Numbered from the stretch's first letter, positions 1 through 7,388 are shown. The stretch is DNA of 16,665 nucleotides from an uncultured Verrucomicrobiales bacterium (GCA_937885815.1 CALABM010000257.1:1-16665); one strand, 5' to 3'. The notes: generated from the letters alone by a model not told the origin. A program made the numbers and translations.

Positions 1-242
1 ACGATGTCCATGGCTTCTTCCTGAACCACGATATCATTGAACATCATCGCGCCACCCCACATGCCACCACCCGGGGAGAGCTTGCGATCAAACAAGGCAA
101 CCTTATGCCCGGCTTTTGCCAGATAATAGGCCGCTACGATGCCGGAGGGGCCACCGCCCACAATCGCTGCATCCAGTACCAGATTGCTTTGCAACTTGTT
201 GAAATACGACTCAATTATTCCGCTAGATACCAGAGTTTCCAT
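1..242 (-). CDS. thi4: Thiamine thiazole synthase (Thi4 family), N-terminal part
   Basis: Thi4-family enzymes make the thiazole half of thiamine from NAD(+) and glycine plus a sulfur source, in the cytoplasm. Only the first 80 codons are inside the window; the C-terminal part lies beyond base 1. The visible part has the family's ESYF-type start (residues 11-14), a Rossmann dinucleotide motif GGGPSG (29-34) followed by AAYYLAKAG, and the glycine-rich stretch around 58-65 (GGGMWGGA) leading to MMF. The start is the ATG at 242-240, which fits the family's usual short leader before the Rossmann fold; no Shine-Dalgarno sequence is visible. The active-site Cys/His position that separates suicidal (Cys as sulfur donor) from sulfide-using catalytic Thi4 is outside the window, so the sulfur source cannot be stated. 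It diverges from thiE, which supports a thiamine role. A geranylgeranyl-reductase-like flavoprotein is the main alternative and is unlikely given the GGGMWGG segment. Confidence 0.92.
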   Translation of the reverse strand, partial: METLVSSGIIESYFNKLQSNLVLDAAIVGGGPSGIVAAYYLAKAGHKVALFDRKLSPGGGMWGGAMMFNDIVVQEEAMDI

Positions 243-247
243 GATAC

Positions 248-273
248 TTAGAGCATAATGAAGATTGCTCTAA
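248..273. promoter_or_regulatory. Perfect inverted repeat over the putative thi4 promoter (operator candidate)
   Basis: The 8-bp arms TTAGAGCA (248-255) and TGCTCTAA (266-273) are perfect inverted copies with a 10-bp spacer, so the arm centres are about 18 bp apart. On the minus strand a possible -10 TATGCT (257-252) and -35 TTGCGT (279-274), 16 bp apart, would place the repeat across the core promoter, with thi4 starting 9 bp after the -10. A repressor site is the natural reading; a short hairpin at the 5' end of the thi4 transcript is the alternative. A second exact 7-bp pair, GCAAGCC (276-282) and GGCTTGC (319-325), lies between this repeat and thiE. No TPP-riboswitch core is recognisable in the spacer. 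The promoter match is weak; the repeat itself is certain. Confidence 0.5.
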
Positions 274-357
274 ACGCAAGCCATAACTGCGTCATGTCGT
301 TAGAAGTGGCGCGCTTTTGGCTTGCAGAAATTCAAGCTTTATGGCATGGTAATACGC

Positions 358-1008
358 ATGAAAAAGCTGCTGGCAAACTGCCGACTTTACGGCATTGTGG
401 ATATGGGGTATACCGCGCCGGAACAAGTTGAGGCTCGTACTCTTGCCTTGATAGAGGGCGGGGTGAAAATCATTCAGCTCAGGGCCAAGGGCGTGGAATT
501 ATCCCTAGTCAAACAATGGGCCATTGCCATGCAGGCTATTTGCCGGGAGCACAAGGTCATTTTTGTGCTGAATGATTACCCTGAAATGGCAGCGGAAATT
601 AAGGCGGATGCCGTGCATGTGGGGCAGGATGGCGGCAGCTTGACTGAGGTGAGGAAGATTGTAGGCCCCGGCGTTATCGTGGGGCGCTCCACGCATAGCC
701 CGGAGCAAGCCTTGCAATCCCTGCAGGAAGGGGCGGATTACATAGGCTTTGGCCCGCTGTACCCCACCGGCACCAAGCCCGGGCGAAAGTCCATAGGGCT
801 TCAGGATGTGGCTGAAGTGCAAGCGGCAGTGGGGGATATGCCCATGTTCTGTATAGGCGGTGTTAATGCCGCCACCCTGCCGGAAGTGCTGGCAGCCGGG
901 GCGCGGCGGGTGGTTATCGTTTCCTGGCTTCTTTTGCAGGAAAATATCGCAGAGGCGGCTCGCAAGGTGATAGCGCAGATAGAGGGCTATCCCAAGGGGC
1001 AGCCCTAA
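358..1008 (+). CDS. thiE: Thiamine-phosphate synthase
   Basis: ThiE joins hydroxymethylpyrimidine diphosphate to the thiazole phosphate to give thiamine phosphate. The 216-residue product has the usual length and fold markers of this TIM-barrel enzyme: LYGIVD near the N-terminus, QLRAK at 40-44, LND at 71-73, VHVGQD at 86-91, GRSTH at 109-113, the phosphate-binding GPLYPTGTKPG at 132-142, and FCIGGVN at 164-170. The ATG at 358 was chosen because the protein then begins a few residues before LYGIVD, as in relatives; in-frame alternatives are a TTG at 322 and an ATG at 346, and none has a clear Shine-Dalgarno sequence. It is divergent from thi4, whose product would supply the thiazole substrate, and convergent with the ankyrin gene whose stop lies 15 bp away. 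TenI-like proteins share the fold but usually lack the complete diphosphate motif seen here. Confidence 0.95.
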   Translation: MKKLLANCRLYGIVDMGYTAPEQVEARTLALIEGGVKIIQLRAKGVELSLVKQWAIAMQAICREHKVIFVLNDYPEMAAEIKADAVHVGQDGGSLTEVRKIVGPGVIVGRSTHSPEQALQSLQEGADYIGFGPLYPTGTKPGRKSIGLQDVAEVQAAVGDMPMFCIGGVNAATLPEVLAAGARRVVIVSWLLLQENIAEAARKVIAQIEGYPKGQP

Positions 1009-1023
1009 TACACCGGTGCGCTC

Positions 1024-2421
1024 TTAATCGCGCATTTGCAGGGCCTCTTGAATTTCTGCCAGGTTTGGCGTGTTGGCTGGTAAGCTGGCGGGTTGGCCGC
1101 TCCGGTCGGTCAGGCTGCGGTCTGCCCCATGGGAGATGAGCCAGCGCACGAGCTCCACATTGCCCTCGCATGCGGCGCGGTACACGGCTGTGGAGCCGTC
1201 CGGGGGCATGCCTTCATCCTCACGAGCCAACATCATGTGCGGCAGCTGGGCCAGTACGTACCCATCCCGCCGGAAGGTGTGCTGGCGGAATAGGTAGCTT
1301 TGTCTCAGCTCTCGCAGTACCCATTGGGTGAACATGTCTTCGCTCACTCGGCCATTCTGCACGCGGGTGAGAAGAATGCCGGGATTCTCCGTGAGGTCCA
1401 TCCCCAGAGCGGAAGGGCCGTTGCCGGCTTTCGTGCTGCGGTAGATGAGGCGGGCACATTCCTCAGCGTAAGCGGTATCTGTGGGGATGCTGTATTCCGG
1501 CGAGGTCATCCGGCTGCCGCTGAACTCGGTTTCCAGCCATCTGGCGGCTTTGCGTGCGGCCTTGAGACTTACTGATGAGTCGCTGTAGGGGCGGTCTCTC
1601 CATGCGCGAGCTTCTTGGAGGATGGTTCTTATCTGCCCGGCATTTCTGCCGCCGATGCAGGCATCCACGCTGGCGCCTCTATCCGTACGCGCTTCCAAAT
1701 CTGCCCCATGCTCCACCAGCCATTGCACCAAGCGGGTATGGCTGAGCCCGCATGCGTAATGCAGGGCCGTATTGCCCTTGTAATCCGGGTTCGTGAAGGA
1801 GACGTCACGCGTCATCATGATGAGGGGCAGCAGGGAACTCAGGCGCTGCTGATAGAGCTTGTCCGTGGCGCTGCGATATTGGGCGCGTTCTATCTCACTG
1901 AGAATTTCCTGCAAGCCATCGTCCCATATCTCGGGGTCGTGGAAAATGATTTCCTCCGGGAGCTTCACACAGGAGGCGGCATCCGCATCATCCTGCAGGG
2001 TGAAGGTGGTGTTGCGGAAGTGGCGTGTATCCCCGGCTTGGTGCCAAGTAATCGTGGCGGTGCCGGAGCTGGGGCCGGTGTAGGTCAGCACCACCAGCAC
2101 CTGAAAATCATGGCACTCCACTTTGACGTAGCCCTTGCTGTTCTCTGTGTCCGGGGAATAACTCACGTTCACCTCATTGCTGAGGCGGCCGATGTAGCTT
2201 GTGGTGGTGGTGAACTGACGGCTTGCGGGGAAATCAATGATAAAATCCGTGATGTTATTCAGAAGGTACCAAGGGAGGGCGGCATCCTGATACATATCCG
2301 AACGGGCCACTTGCGCGTTTTCCATGTCGATGCGTACGGTCTTGTTCGCAATATCTGCCGGGCCGAGTGCCCAGAGCTCAGCCGAGCTCAGCAGTGCTAT
2401 GATGGCGAGTGTCTTTTTCAT
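1024..2421 (-). CDS. Exported ankyrin-repeat protein with a unique N-terminal domain
   Basis: This 465-residue protein starts with a short signal peptide (MKK, hydrophobic core, cleavage probably after ELWA at 15-18), so it should act in the periplasm or outside the cell. Residues about 20-165 form a strand-rich region that I do not recognise. Residues about 165-205 look helical. An ankyrin unit follows at about 216-249 (NTALHYACG, LVEHGADLEARTD), and a second at about 409-442 (STAVYRAACEGN, LISHGADRSLTDRSG), separated by a charged, helical insert of about 160 residues. Ankyrin repeats bind proteins; the partner is unknown. The gene lies directly downstream of the M60-like peptidase gene on the same strand, but a terminator and a separate promoter candidate lie between them. 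It is distinct in layout from the other ankyrin gene here, whose repeats are continuous. Function is unassigned. Confidence 0.8.
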   Translation of the reverse strand: MKKTLAIIALLSSAELWALGPADIANKTVRIDMENAQVARSDMYQDAALPWYLLNNITDFIIDFPASRQFTTTTSYIGRLSNEVNVSYSPDTENSKGYVKVECHDFQVLVVLTYTGPSSGTATITWHQAGDTRHFRNTTFTLQDDADAASCVKLPEEIIFHDPEIWDDGLQEILSEIERAQYRSATDKLYQQRLSSLLPLIMMTRDVSFTNPDYKGNTALHYACGLSHTRLVQWLVEHGADLEARTDRGASVDACIGGRNAGQIRTILQEARAWRDRPYSDSSVSLKAARKAARWLETEFSGSRMTSPEYSIPTDTAYAEECARLIYRSTKAGNGPSALGMDLTENPGILLTRVQNGRVSEDMFTQWVLRELRQSYLFRQHTFRRDGYVLAQLPHMMLAREDEGMPPDGSTAVYRAACEGNVELVRWLISHGADRSLTDRSGQPASLPANTPNLAEIQEALQMRD

Positions 2422-2480
2422 TGGCGTTCGTAATGTGTGTGAAAGGTGGGCAGGGGAAAATCTGCGGAAGGTACGGCGTT

Positions 2481-2509
2481 ATTCTAACTCTTTTCCAGAG
2501 GTCCGGCAA
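2481..2509 (-). promoter_or_regulatory. Putative sigma70-type promoter of the downstream ankyrin gene
   Basis: On the minus strand, TTGCCG (2509-2504) and TAGAAT (2486-2481) are separated by 17 bp. The predicted transcript would begin near 2474, about 50 nt before the ATG at 2421. It lies just downstream of the peptidase terminator, as expected for an independent transcription unit. Assigned by consensus only. Confidence 0.4.
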
Positions 2510-2530
2510 GTATAAAGTGCTCATAGCCGG

Positions 2531-2573
2531 TAAAGAAAAGGCCCGAGGTGCACGCTGCGTGCAGCCTCAGGCC
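2531..2573 (-). terminator. Rho-independent terminator after the M60-like peptidase gene
   Basis: Read on the minus strand, GGCCTGAGG, one bulged base and TGCAC form a long GC-rich stem with GTGCACCTC and GGGCC, followed directly by TTTTCTTTA. It begins about 44 bp after the peptidase stop codon and ends the upstream ankyrin/peptidase transcript before the next gene's promoter candidate. Confidence 0.75.
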
Positions 2574-2616
2574 TGATGGTTTTATGTTAAATGAGTTCGG
2601 TAACTTTAACCGGTAG

Positions 2617-4473
2617 TTATCTTCCTGCGGCGGTTATGAAGCCGGGGCCGGTGGAGGCATCCGGCTGGGCGTCGATGGTGGCGCCGGTGGTATCATAGAT
2701 GATGTAGCGCTTACCATCCCAGGACACGGCCATCACGGTGGTGGCACCTGCCGGCAGGAAGACATCCGTGGAGGCGTTGTCCTTCTGGTTCAGGCCGCGC
2801 AGGCAGATTCGCACCAGTTTGTTTCCATTGTACACCTCGAACGCCACGGCATTTGCCCACTTATCAGCCGGTACGGTGAAGTTGCGAGCGGGGCGGTCCT
2901 TTATCACCGGGGTGAAGTCCGGGCTGGGGACGATGGCGAGCCTGTCGCGGTAAATGCCCACGTTATTCACGTTGATGTAGAAGATGACGGGGGAATCCGG
3001 CTTGGGGTACTGAGTGGCGATTCTGAGGGAATCCGCGCACATGTCCTCGGTGATGGTGACCCAGCGTGAGCCGTAATCGTTCACATAGCGGTTCATCACG
3101 GCCAGCATGCCGGTGTGCAGGAAGAAGTCCGAGAAGTCCAGCTTGGCGGAGTTGCAGCAGCGGTTCAGGTAACCCATGCGCAGCTGGCCTTGCGTCCACT
3201 CGCTTTCATCCGTGTCACGTACATCCTTGAAGATACGCGGGTAGAAAAGCGCATCGCCGCGTGCTACGGTGTTGTACAGGTACATCTGCCACATGGGGCA
3301 GAGAATGACGAAGCAATCACCGCAGCGCTCACCGGGAACGCGGTTGCGGCCATCATCCGGGCCGCGCTGGTACTGCCAGAGCTCGCCGTTCACGATGGCG
3401 CTGTTCACATAGCTGTCAAAGCGAGCACCGCGCACCCAGAAACCTTCCAGAGTGGGGCATACTTCATGCTCCAAGCGCACCTCATTGGGATTGAAGGTCA
3501 TGTTCACCAGCTGAGAGAAGATGTTCACCGTGGTTTCCGTGGTGCCGGTCCACACCATGCCCGGGCGGGTCTGGTTGACGTGGCCGAACTCGTGGGAGGT
3601 GCCCCATGCGCCGTTGCGCCTTACTTCATCCACGTCCACCAGCCCGGGAGTTTCCGTTACCACGTATGAACCACCGAAGCCGTCTGCGTGCATGTAGGTG
3701 CGCGTATTCCAGTTTGTGCGGCCCAGAATATGGTTTCCGGGGTGAATGCCTTCCCATTCCCAGCCGAGGAGCTGCTGTTCCAGCGTCATCTGCTCATCAT
3801 ACAAATCAACGAGTTCCACGCCCTTATCCGGGCAGCGCTCGCGCAGGGCCTTGGTGTCCAGTACCCACTGGGTACGCTCGCCCATGATGTCCAGCCATTC
3901 ACTCTTGGCATGTGCCAGCAGGCGCCGCCATGTGGCGTTGTCATCATGGTGCGTAAACACGCCGTTAATGCGGCCGCCCTCAATGTGCAGGCGAATGGGC
4001 GGGGCGGTATCCGGATCAGAATCTCGGTAGTTCACATAGGCGTGGCCGAAGAAGGGCACGCTGAAGCTATTATCGCCGGGCTTGAGCTGGAAGCGGATTT
4101 GCCCGCCCGGGAAGCGGAAGTCTTGCAGTATCAGCTCCACCTGAGTGCGGGGATTGCCCTCCATGCGCACTTTGATGGTATCACCGGGCTCAAAGGCGAT
4201 GCCGGTGGGATTCTCAAAGCTGGAATAATTGGCGATTTTAAGCCTTCGGGAGAGGTCTTCTATCGGTCTGTAAGCTCTGTATTCGCGGTGGCGGTAAGCC
4301 TGTTCCATCTGTGCGGGGTTGCTGTTCAGGCCGGAAAAATCCGTGTACACGGGCACGGCATGGAGAGCCAGAACATTCTGGGTGGTAGCGCTTGCAGGTG
4401 CCTCCGCAGCGGCGGCGGGAAATGCAGCGCCTAAGCCACAGAGCATCAAAGAAAGTATGGTGCTTTTTTTCAT
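2617..4473 (-). CDS. Exported M60-like zinc metallopeptidase (enhancin/mucinase type)
   Basis: M60-like peptidases cut heavily glycosylated proteins such as mucins outside the cell or at its surface. The 618-residue product has a signal peptide (about 1-23, ending AAAA). Residues about 85-180 form the family's N-terminal beta-sandwich: a PGDTIKV segment, a LKPGDNSFSVP segment, YVNYRDSD and IHIEGG-like strands. The catalytic site is HEFGH at 294-298 with the third zinc ligand E313 in GTTETTVN, matching the HExxH...E pattern with a 14-residue spacing. All zinc ligands and the general base E295 are present, so it should be active. A helical region and a C-terminal beta-rich region (about 480-610) follow. 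The start has no strong Shine-Dalgarno sequence. The gene sits 23 bp after the ankyrin gene at 4497-5558, so the two are probably co-transcribed. Family membership is firm; the natural substrate, mucin or other glycoprotein, is inferred. Confidence 0.93.
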   Translation of the reverse strand: MKKSTILSLMLCGLGAAFPAAAAEAPASATTQNVLALHAVPVYTDFSGLNSNPAQMEQAYRHREYRAYRPIEDLSRRLKIANYSSFENPTGIAFEPGDTIKVRMEGNPRTQVELILQDFRFPGGQIRFQLKPGDNSFSVPFFGHAYVNYRDSDPDTAPPIRLHIEGGRINGVFTHHDDNATWRRLLAHAKSEWLDIMGERTQWVLDTKALRERCPDKGVELVDLYDEQMTLEQQLLGWEWEGIHPGNHILGRTNWNTRTYMHADGFGGSYVVTETPGLVDVDEVRRNGAWGTSHEFGHVNQTRPGMVWTGTTETTVNIFSQLVNMTFNPNEVRLEHEVCPTLEGFWVRGARFDSYVNSAIVNGELWQYQRGPDDGRNRVPGERCGDCFVILCPMWQMYLYNTVARGDALFYPRIFKDVRDTDESEWTQGQLRMGYLNRCCNSAKLDFSDFFLHTGMLAVMNRYVNDYGSRWVTITEDMCADSLRIATQYPKPDSPVIFYINVNNVGIYRDRLAIVPSPDFTPVIKDRPARNFTVPADKWANAVAFEVYNGNKLVRICLRGLNQKDNASTDVFLPAGATTVMAVSWDGKRYIIYDTTGATIDAQPDASTGPGFITAAGR

Positions 4474-4496
4474 GTGAAGAAAACGGTGAGTGTATA

Positions 4497-5558
4497 TCAG
4501 AATAAGTGGCGTACAGAAGGTGCGGCTACATCCTTTGCCGTCTGGCCGTTCTTGTCGCGTGCATTCACATCAGCCCCGGCTCGCAGAAGCTGCTGGACTA
4601 TATGCACCTTGCCGGAGGCTGCGGCATGGATAAGGGGCGGTGTGCCGTAGGCGCATGTGTTCAAATCCATGCCGGCGTCAATAAACAGCTGAATGACAGT
4701 TGTCCAACCGCGGTCAATGGCCAGATTCATGGGCAGGCCGTTGTGGGCGCCATCCGGGCTGTAGTTGATGCTTCTGTATGCCGGAAGAAGCGCTTTCACG
4801 CATTCTACGCGGTTGTTCCACACGGCATCATGCATTGGCATGGCGCTGTTGCCCGCTTGCTGCATGGGGTTGGCCCCGGCTTCCAGTAGGGCTGTTACCA
4901 CGGCCGGCTGATTGTAATCCACGGCTATGTGTAACACGCTGCGGCGGTTGGAAGAAACGTAGTTCACATCCGCCCCCGCGGCAATGAGGGTTTTCACTAG
5001 CTCCACGTCTCCCTGACTGCATGCCAGCATCAGCAGGGACATGGAGTTGCTCTCGTCAAGGATGTTCGGGTTAAACTTTCTCTGCGGGTTGTTCAGTACC
5101 GTGCGCAGGGGCCGCAAGTTCCCGTTTGCTACAGCACGGCAAATCTCAATTTCCAAGCGCCTTTGTGCCATGGCGTCACGCAGAATGCGCGATGTTTCAG
5201 CATCCGTCACCAGCTGAATGGCTGTTTGTCCCTCCGCGTTTCGCAGTAAGGGATCCGCGCCGGCCTGCAGAAGAAGTGCAAGGCACTCTGTGGCGTTATT
5301 TTTGGCTGCCAGGTGCAGGGGGCTATTGCCGAGCTCATCAATCTGATTTATATTGGCCCCCTCTTTGATACGATCGGCTAATACCGCGGCATTCCCTGCT
5401 GCTGCGGCCTCCGGTATGGAGTAGACGCCATTGCTGCGGTAAATGAGATTCGGCAGCACGGCAGACGTGCTCGGGGGCGTTGCATTCTCAGCGGCTGCCA
5501 AGGCCGGTATAGTACCCAGTAGGAGGGCTGAGAGATAGTGTGTAAGATGTGGTTTCAT
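4497..5558 (-). CDS. Exported ankyrin-repeat protein, first gene of the M60-like peptidase operon
   Basis: The 353-residue product has a signal peptide (about 1-23, LLLGTIPALAAAENA), so the ankyrin domain should be outside the cytoplasm. Roughly eight ankyrin units fill residues 46-345. The clearest are at about 76-108 (GNSPLHLAAKNNA, LLQAGADPLLRNAEGQTA), 171-204 (MSLLMLACSQGD, LIAAGADVNY), 205-236 (RSVLHIAVDYNQ, LLEAGANP) and 304-340 (PPLIHAAASGK, LLRAGADVNARDKNGQTA). There is no extra domain, so the protein is a pure binding scaffold. Its stop lies 23 bp before the M60-like peptidase start, which suggests joint expression and perhaps a functional link such as chaperoning, inhibition or substrate delivery; that link is inference. 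Periplasmic ankyrin proteins are known from other bacteria, for example AnkB linked to catalase in Pseudomonas. An extended -10 promoter candidate lies just upstream. Confidence 0.86.
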   Translation of the reverse strand: MKPHLTHYLSALLLGTIPALAAAENATPPSTSAVLPNLIYRSNGVYSIPEAAAAGNAAVLADRIKEGANINQIDELGNSPLHLAAKNNATECLALLLQAGADPLLRNAEGQTAIQLVTDAETSRILRDAMAQRRLEIEICRAVANGNLRPLRTVLNNPQRKFNPNILDESNSMSLLMLACSQGDVELVKTLIAAGADVNYVSSNRRSVLHIAVDYNQPAVVTALLEAGANPMQQAGNSAMPMHDAVWNNRVECVKALLPAYRSINYSPDGAHNGLPMNLAIDRGWTTVIQLFIDAGMDLNTCAYGTPPLIHAAASGKVHIVQQLLRAGADVNARDKNGQTAKDVAAPSVRHLF

Positions 5559-5585
5559 GCTTGCGTTATGAAAGTTTCATTGCGT

Positions 5586-5594
5586 GTTATATCA
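5586..5594 (-). promoter_or_regulatory. Extended -10 promoter candidate for the ankyrin/M60 operon
   Basis: On the minus strand TGATATAAC matches the extended -10 pattern TGnTATAAT in all but the last base. It is 28 bp before the ATG at 5558, so the leader would be about 20 nt. The -35 region is poor (TTTCCA at 17 bp spacing), as is common for extended -10 promoters. Consensus match only. Confidence 0.4.
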
Positions 5595-5994
5595 CGTATG
5601 CCGATTGATGGAAAGAAAAAAGTGGTTATTTTTCTGCAAATCGGGCTTGCGTGCTGCTTTTACAAGAGTCATAAAAATAGTTTTGCCGATAAGTTTCGGC
5701 GCATTTAATTGATATATTCGTTGCTAAAGCTACACGTAAACAGTTTATTCTTCGTTATGAATTCAATCAATGGGATTCTCCATAGATTCGTCTCAGTGTG
5801 GTATTCTTTATCCCGATAATATCATTAACATATCAGAGGAGGCTATGGTATATGTATGATGTATGATTTTATTTTGTGCAGGTTATTTATATACTTATCG
5901 TATATATGAATACTCTTCGTGAGTAATATGCGATGAGGCGCTCATGTGAATGCCTGTTCTGGCGAAGGTTGTGGTGTTGCTCGTGATGGGAAGA

Positions 5995-6024
5995 TTGACG
6001 AGAGAGTGACTGCTGTGCTATGAT
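5995..6024 (+). promoter_or_regulatory. Putative promoter giving a near-leaderless SDR transcript
   Basis: TTGACG (5995-6000) and TATGAT (6019-6024) are separated by 18 bp. Transcription would start at about 6031, immediately before the ATG at 6032. The ATGs at 6020 and 6023 would then lie inside the -10 element and be untranscribed, which decides the start in favour of 6032. Confidence 0.5.
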
Positions 6025-6031
6025 GGGGGGC

Positions 6032-6748
6032 ATGAAAGAGTTTGCCGGGAAAGTGGTGATTGTGACGGGCGGAGCGCAAGGAATTGGGCGCTGCATTGTG
6101 GAGCTGTTTGAAGCAGCCGGAGCGAGGGTATGCGTGTTCGATTTGCAGGAGAATCCGTACTTTGTGGGAGATTTATCAAAGGAGGCGGATTTGCGAGCGT
6201 TCTGTGATAAAGTGGTGGCGGAGTACGGACAGGTGGATTACCTGATTAACAATGCGGCACCCCTGTTTAAGGGGCTGCCGGATTGTACTTGGCAGGAGTT
6301 CAACTACGCGCTGCAGGTGGGCGTGGCTGCACCTTATATGCTCACGCGCCTTTTGATGGAACACTTCGCGCCGGGGGCGGCCATTGTGAACTTGTCTTCC
6401 AGCCGGGATCGTATGAGTATGCCGGGCTCGGAGAGCTATACGGCGGCGAAGGGCGGCATCGCTGCGCTGACGCATGCGCTCGCCGTCTCTCTCGCAGGCA
6501 GGGTGCGCGTGAACTCTATTTCCCCGGGCTGGATTGAGACGCAGGGGGTGGAATATGACGGCGCGGACGCGGCTCAGCACCCTGCTGCGCGCGTGGGAAA
6601 ACCGGAGGATATAGCGCACATGGTACTTTATCTTTGCTCGGAGAAAGCCGGGTTCATCACCGGCGAGAATATCTGTATAGATGGTGGTATGACCCGCTTA
6701 ATGATTTACCATGCCGAGCATGGCTGGAAGTTTTCGGCGGATAAGTGA
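6032..6748 (+). CDS. Short-chain dehydrogenase/reductase (classical SDR)
   Basis: The product is an NAD(P)-dependent oxidoreductase of unknown substrate. Counting from the ATG at 6032 (238 residues) it has the nucleotide-binding TGGAQGIG (12-19), NNAA (73-76), the catalytic serine in NLSSS (about S123) and the catalytic pair Y136/K140 in SYTAAK, followed by RVNSISPGWIET. It ends with the usual FITGENICIDGG segment and a short charged tail. Asp in CVFDLQ after the second strand points to NAD(H) over NADP(H). In-frame ATGs at 6020 and 6023 would add four or three residues, but they fall inside the predicted -10 box. The gene stands alone between two spacers, so the neighbourhood gives no hint of pathway. 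A hairpin follows the stop. Confidence 0.9.
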   Translation: MKEFAGKVVIVTGGAQGIGRCIVELFEAAGARVCVFDLQENPYFVGDLSKEADLRAFCDKVVAEYGQVDYLINNAAPLFKGLPDCTWQEFNYALQVGVAAPYMLTRLLMEHFAPGAAIVNLSSSRDRMSMPGSESYTAAKGGIAALTHALAVSLAGRVRVNSISPGWIETQGVEYDGADAAQHPAARVGKPEDIAHMVLYLCSEKAGFITGENICIDGGMTRLMIYHAEHGWKFSADK

Positions 6749-6759
6749 CGTGTAACAGA

Positions 6760-6791
6760 ATCCCCGGCCGAGGAGAAATCGGGCCGGGGAT
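6760..6791. terminator. GC-rich hairpin between convergent genes
   Basis: The arms ATCCCCGGCC and GGCCGGGGAT are perfect 10-bp inverted copies around a 12-nt loop, starting 11 bp after the SDR stop. On the plus strand no T-run follows; on the minus strand it is followed by TTCTGTT. It may serve as a shared transcription stop for the SDR gene and the convergent small exported-protein gene, though without a canonical U-tract. Confidence 0.5.
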
Positions 6792-6883
6792 AGGGTCGTT
6801 GGGAGATGGGGCTGATTTAATCCGTGTAGCGCTAATGTGTCGCACCTAGTTAGGGTTTTCGGCCCCCTCTCAGGAGAAAAATA

Positions 6884-7183
6884 TCAGAAGCGGAAATCCT
6901 TCTTTTTGAACAGAGGCTGAACGATAAGGAAGGAGGCGTAGCCGCAGAAGCCGAGTAGCGTGAGAGTCATGAGGTTCAGCATGGGGAGGCGGCTATCGGA
7001 CGCCTTCGCTACCTCATTAGTCTCGTGGCCGGAAATGGCGGGCAGCTGAAGCGGGGTGACAGCTATCTGAGTGGTGGCGATAGTAGTATCTGCGGGCGGA
7101 AGCGTAGCATCTTCAGTGGCAGCAGCTGTGTGAATGGTAAGTGCTGCAGTAAGTGTGATGAAGAAATTAGTGAGAGTTTTCAT
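6884..7183 (-). CDS. Small exported protein with one C-terminal membrane segment
   Basis: I do not recognise this 99-residue protein. It has a signal peptide-like start (about 1-22, a hydrophobic stretch ending AAA), a Thr/Pro/Ala-rich polar middle (about 23-62), and a hydrophobic segment at about 66-89 followed by the basic tail PLFKKKDFRF. This predicts a type I single-pass membrane protein with the polar part in the periplasm. It is not a PEP-CTERM protein: the PEP motif and arginine cluster are missing. The ATG at 7183 has no clear Shine-Dalgarno sequence. The gene lies between the SDR gene (convergent) and recQ (upstream, same strand, about 205 bp away), so it is probably its own unit. 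The signal peptide plus anchor architecture supports a real gene, although the length is modest. Confidence 0.6.
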   Translation of the reverse strand: MKTLTNFFITLTAALTIHTAAATEDATLPPADTTIATTQIAVTPLQLPAISGHETNEVAKASDSRLPMLNLMTLTLLGFCGYASFLIVQPLFKKKDFRF

Positions 7184-7357
7184 GATGTGATATAATGGTT
7201 TGGTGGTGAAAGATAAGGAATGCAGGGATGATGCTCCGTTTCCGTATCCGGTTTAATTGTTTTTCTGAAAGGATAGACGCGGTGTGGTGGCGTTTTGTTC
7301 AACAAAATAAACAAAAAAATATTTTTCCCTCGGCAGCGGTAAATAGGTAGGTACAGC

Positions 7358-7388
7358 TCCGCCCTGATGGGGAGGAATATGGGGCGGA
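7358..7388 (-). terminator. Weak hairpin after recQ
   Basis: On the minus strand TCCGCCC and GGGCGGA form a 7-bp stem with a 17-nt loop immediately after the recQ stop codon. A T-rich stretch (around 7326-7308) comes only 30 bp later, so this is not a canonical terminator. Confidence 0.3.

Larger units (their letters stand above)
5559..6031. other. AT-rich divergent spacer without a convincing gene
   Basis: About 470 bp separate the ankyrin/M60 operon from the SDR gene on the other strand. The stretch is much richer in A and T than its neighbours and is broken by stops in all frames. It holds the extended -10 candidate of the ankyrin operon at its left end, an imperfect hairpin at 5897-5934, and the SDR promoter candidate at its right end. 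A GCCGA/TCGGC mini-hairpin lies near 5684-5700. I see no RNA gene and no mobile-element ends. Confidence 0.6.

Noticed and set aside
243..357. TPP riboswitch between thi4 and thiE
   Set aside because: The conserved CTGAGA and the later GATCTGGATAATGCC-type core are both missing on either strand.
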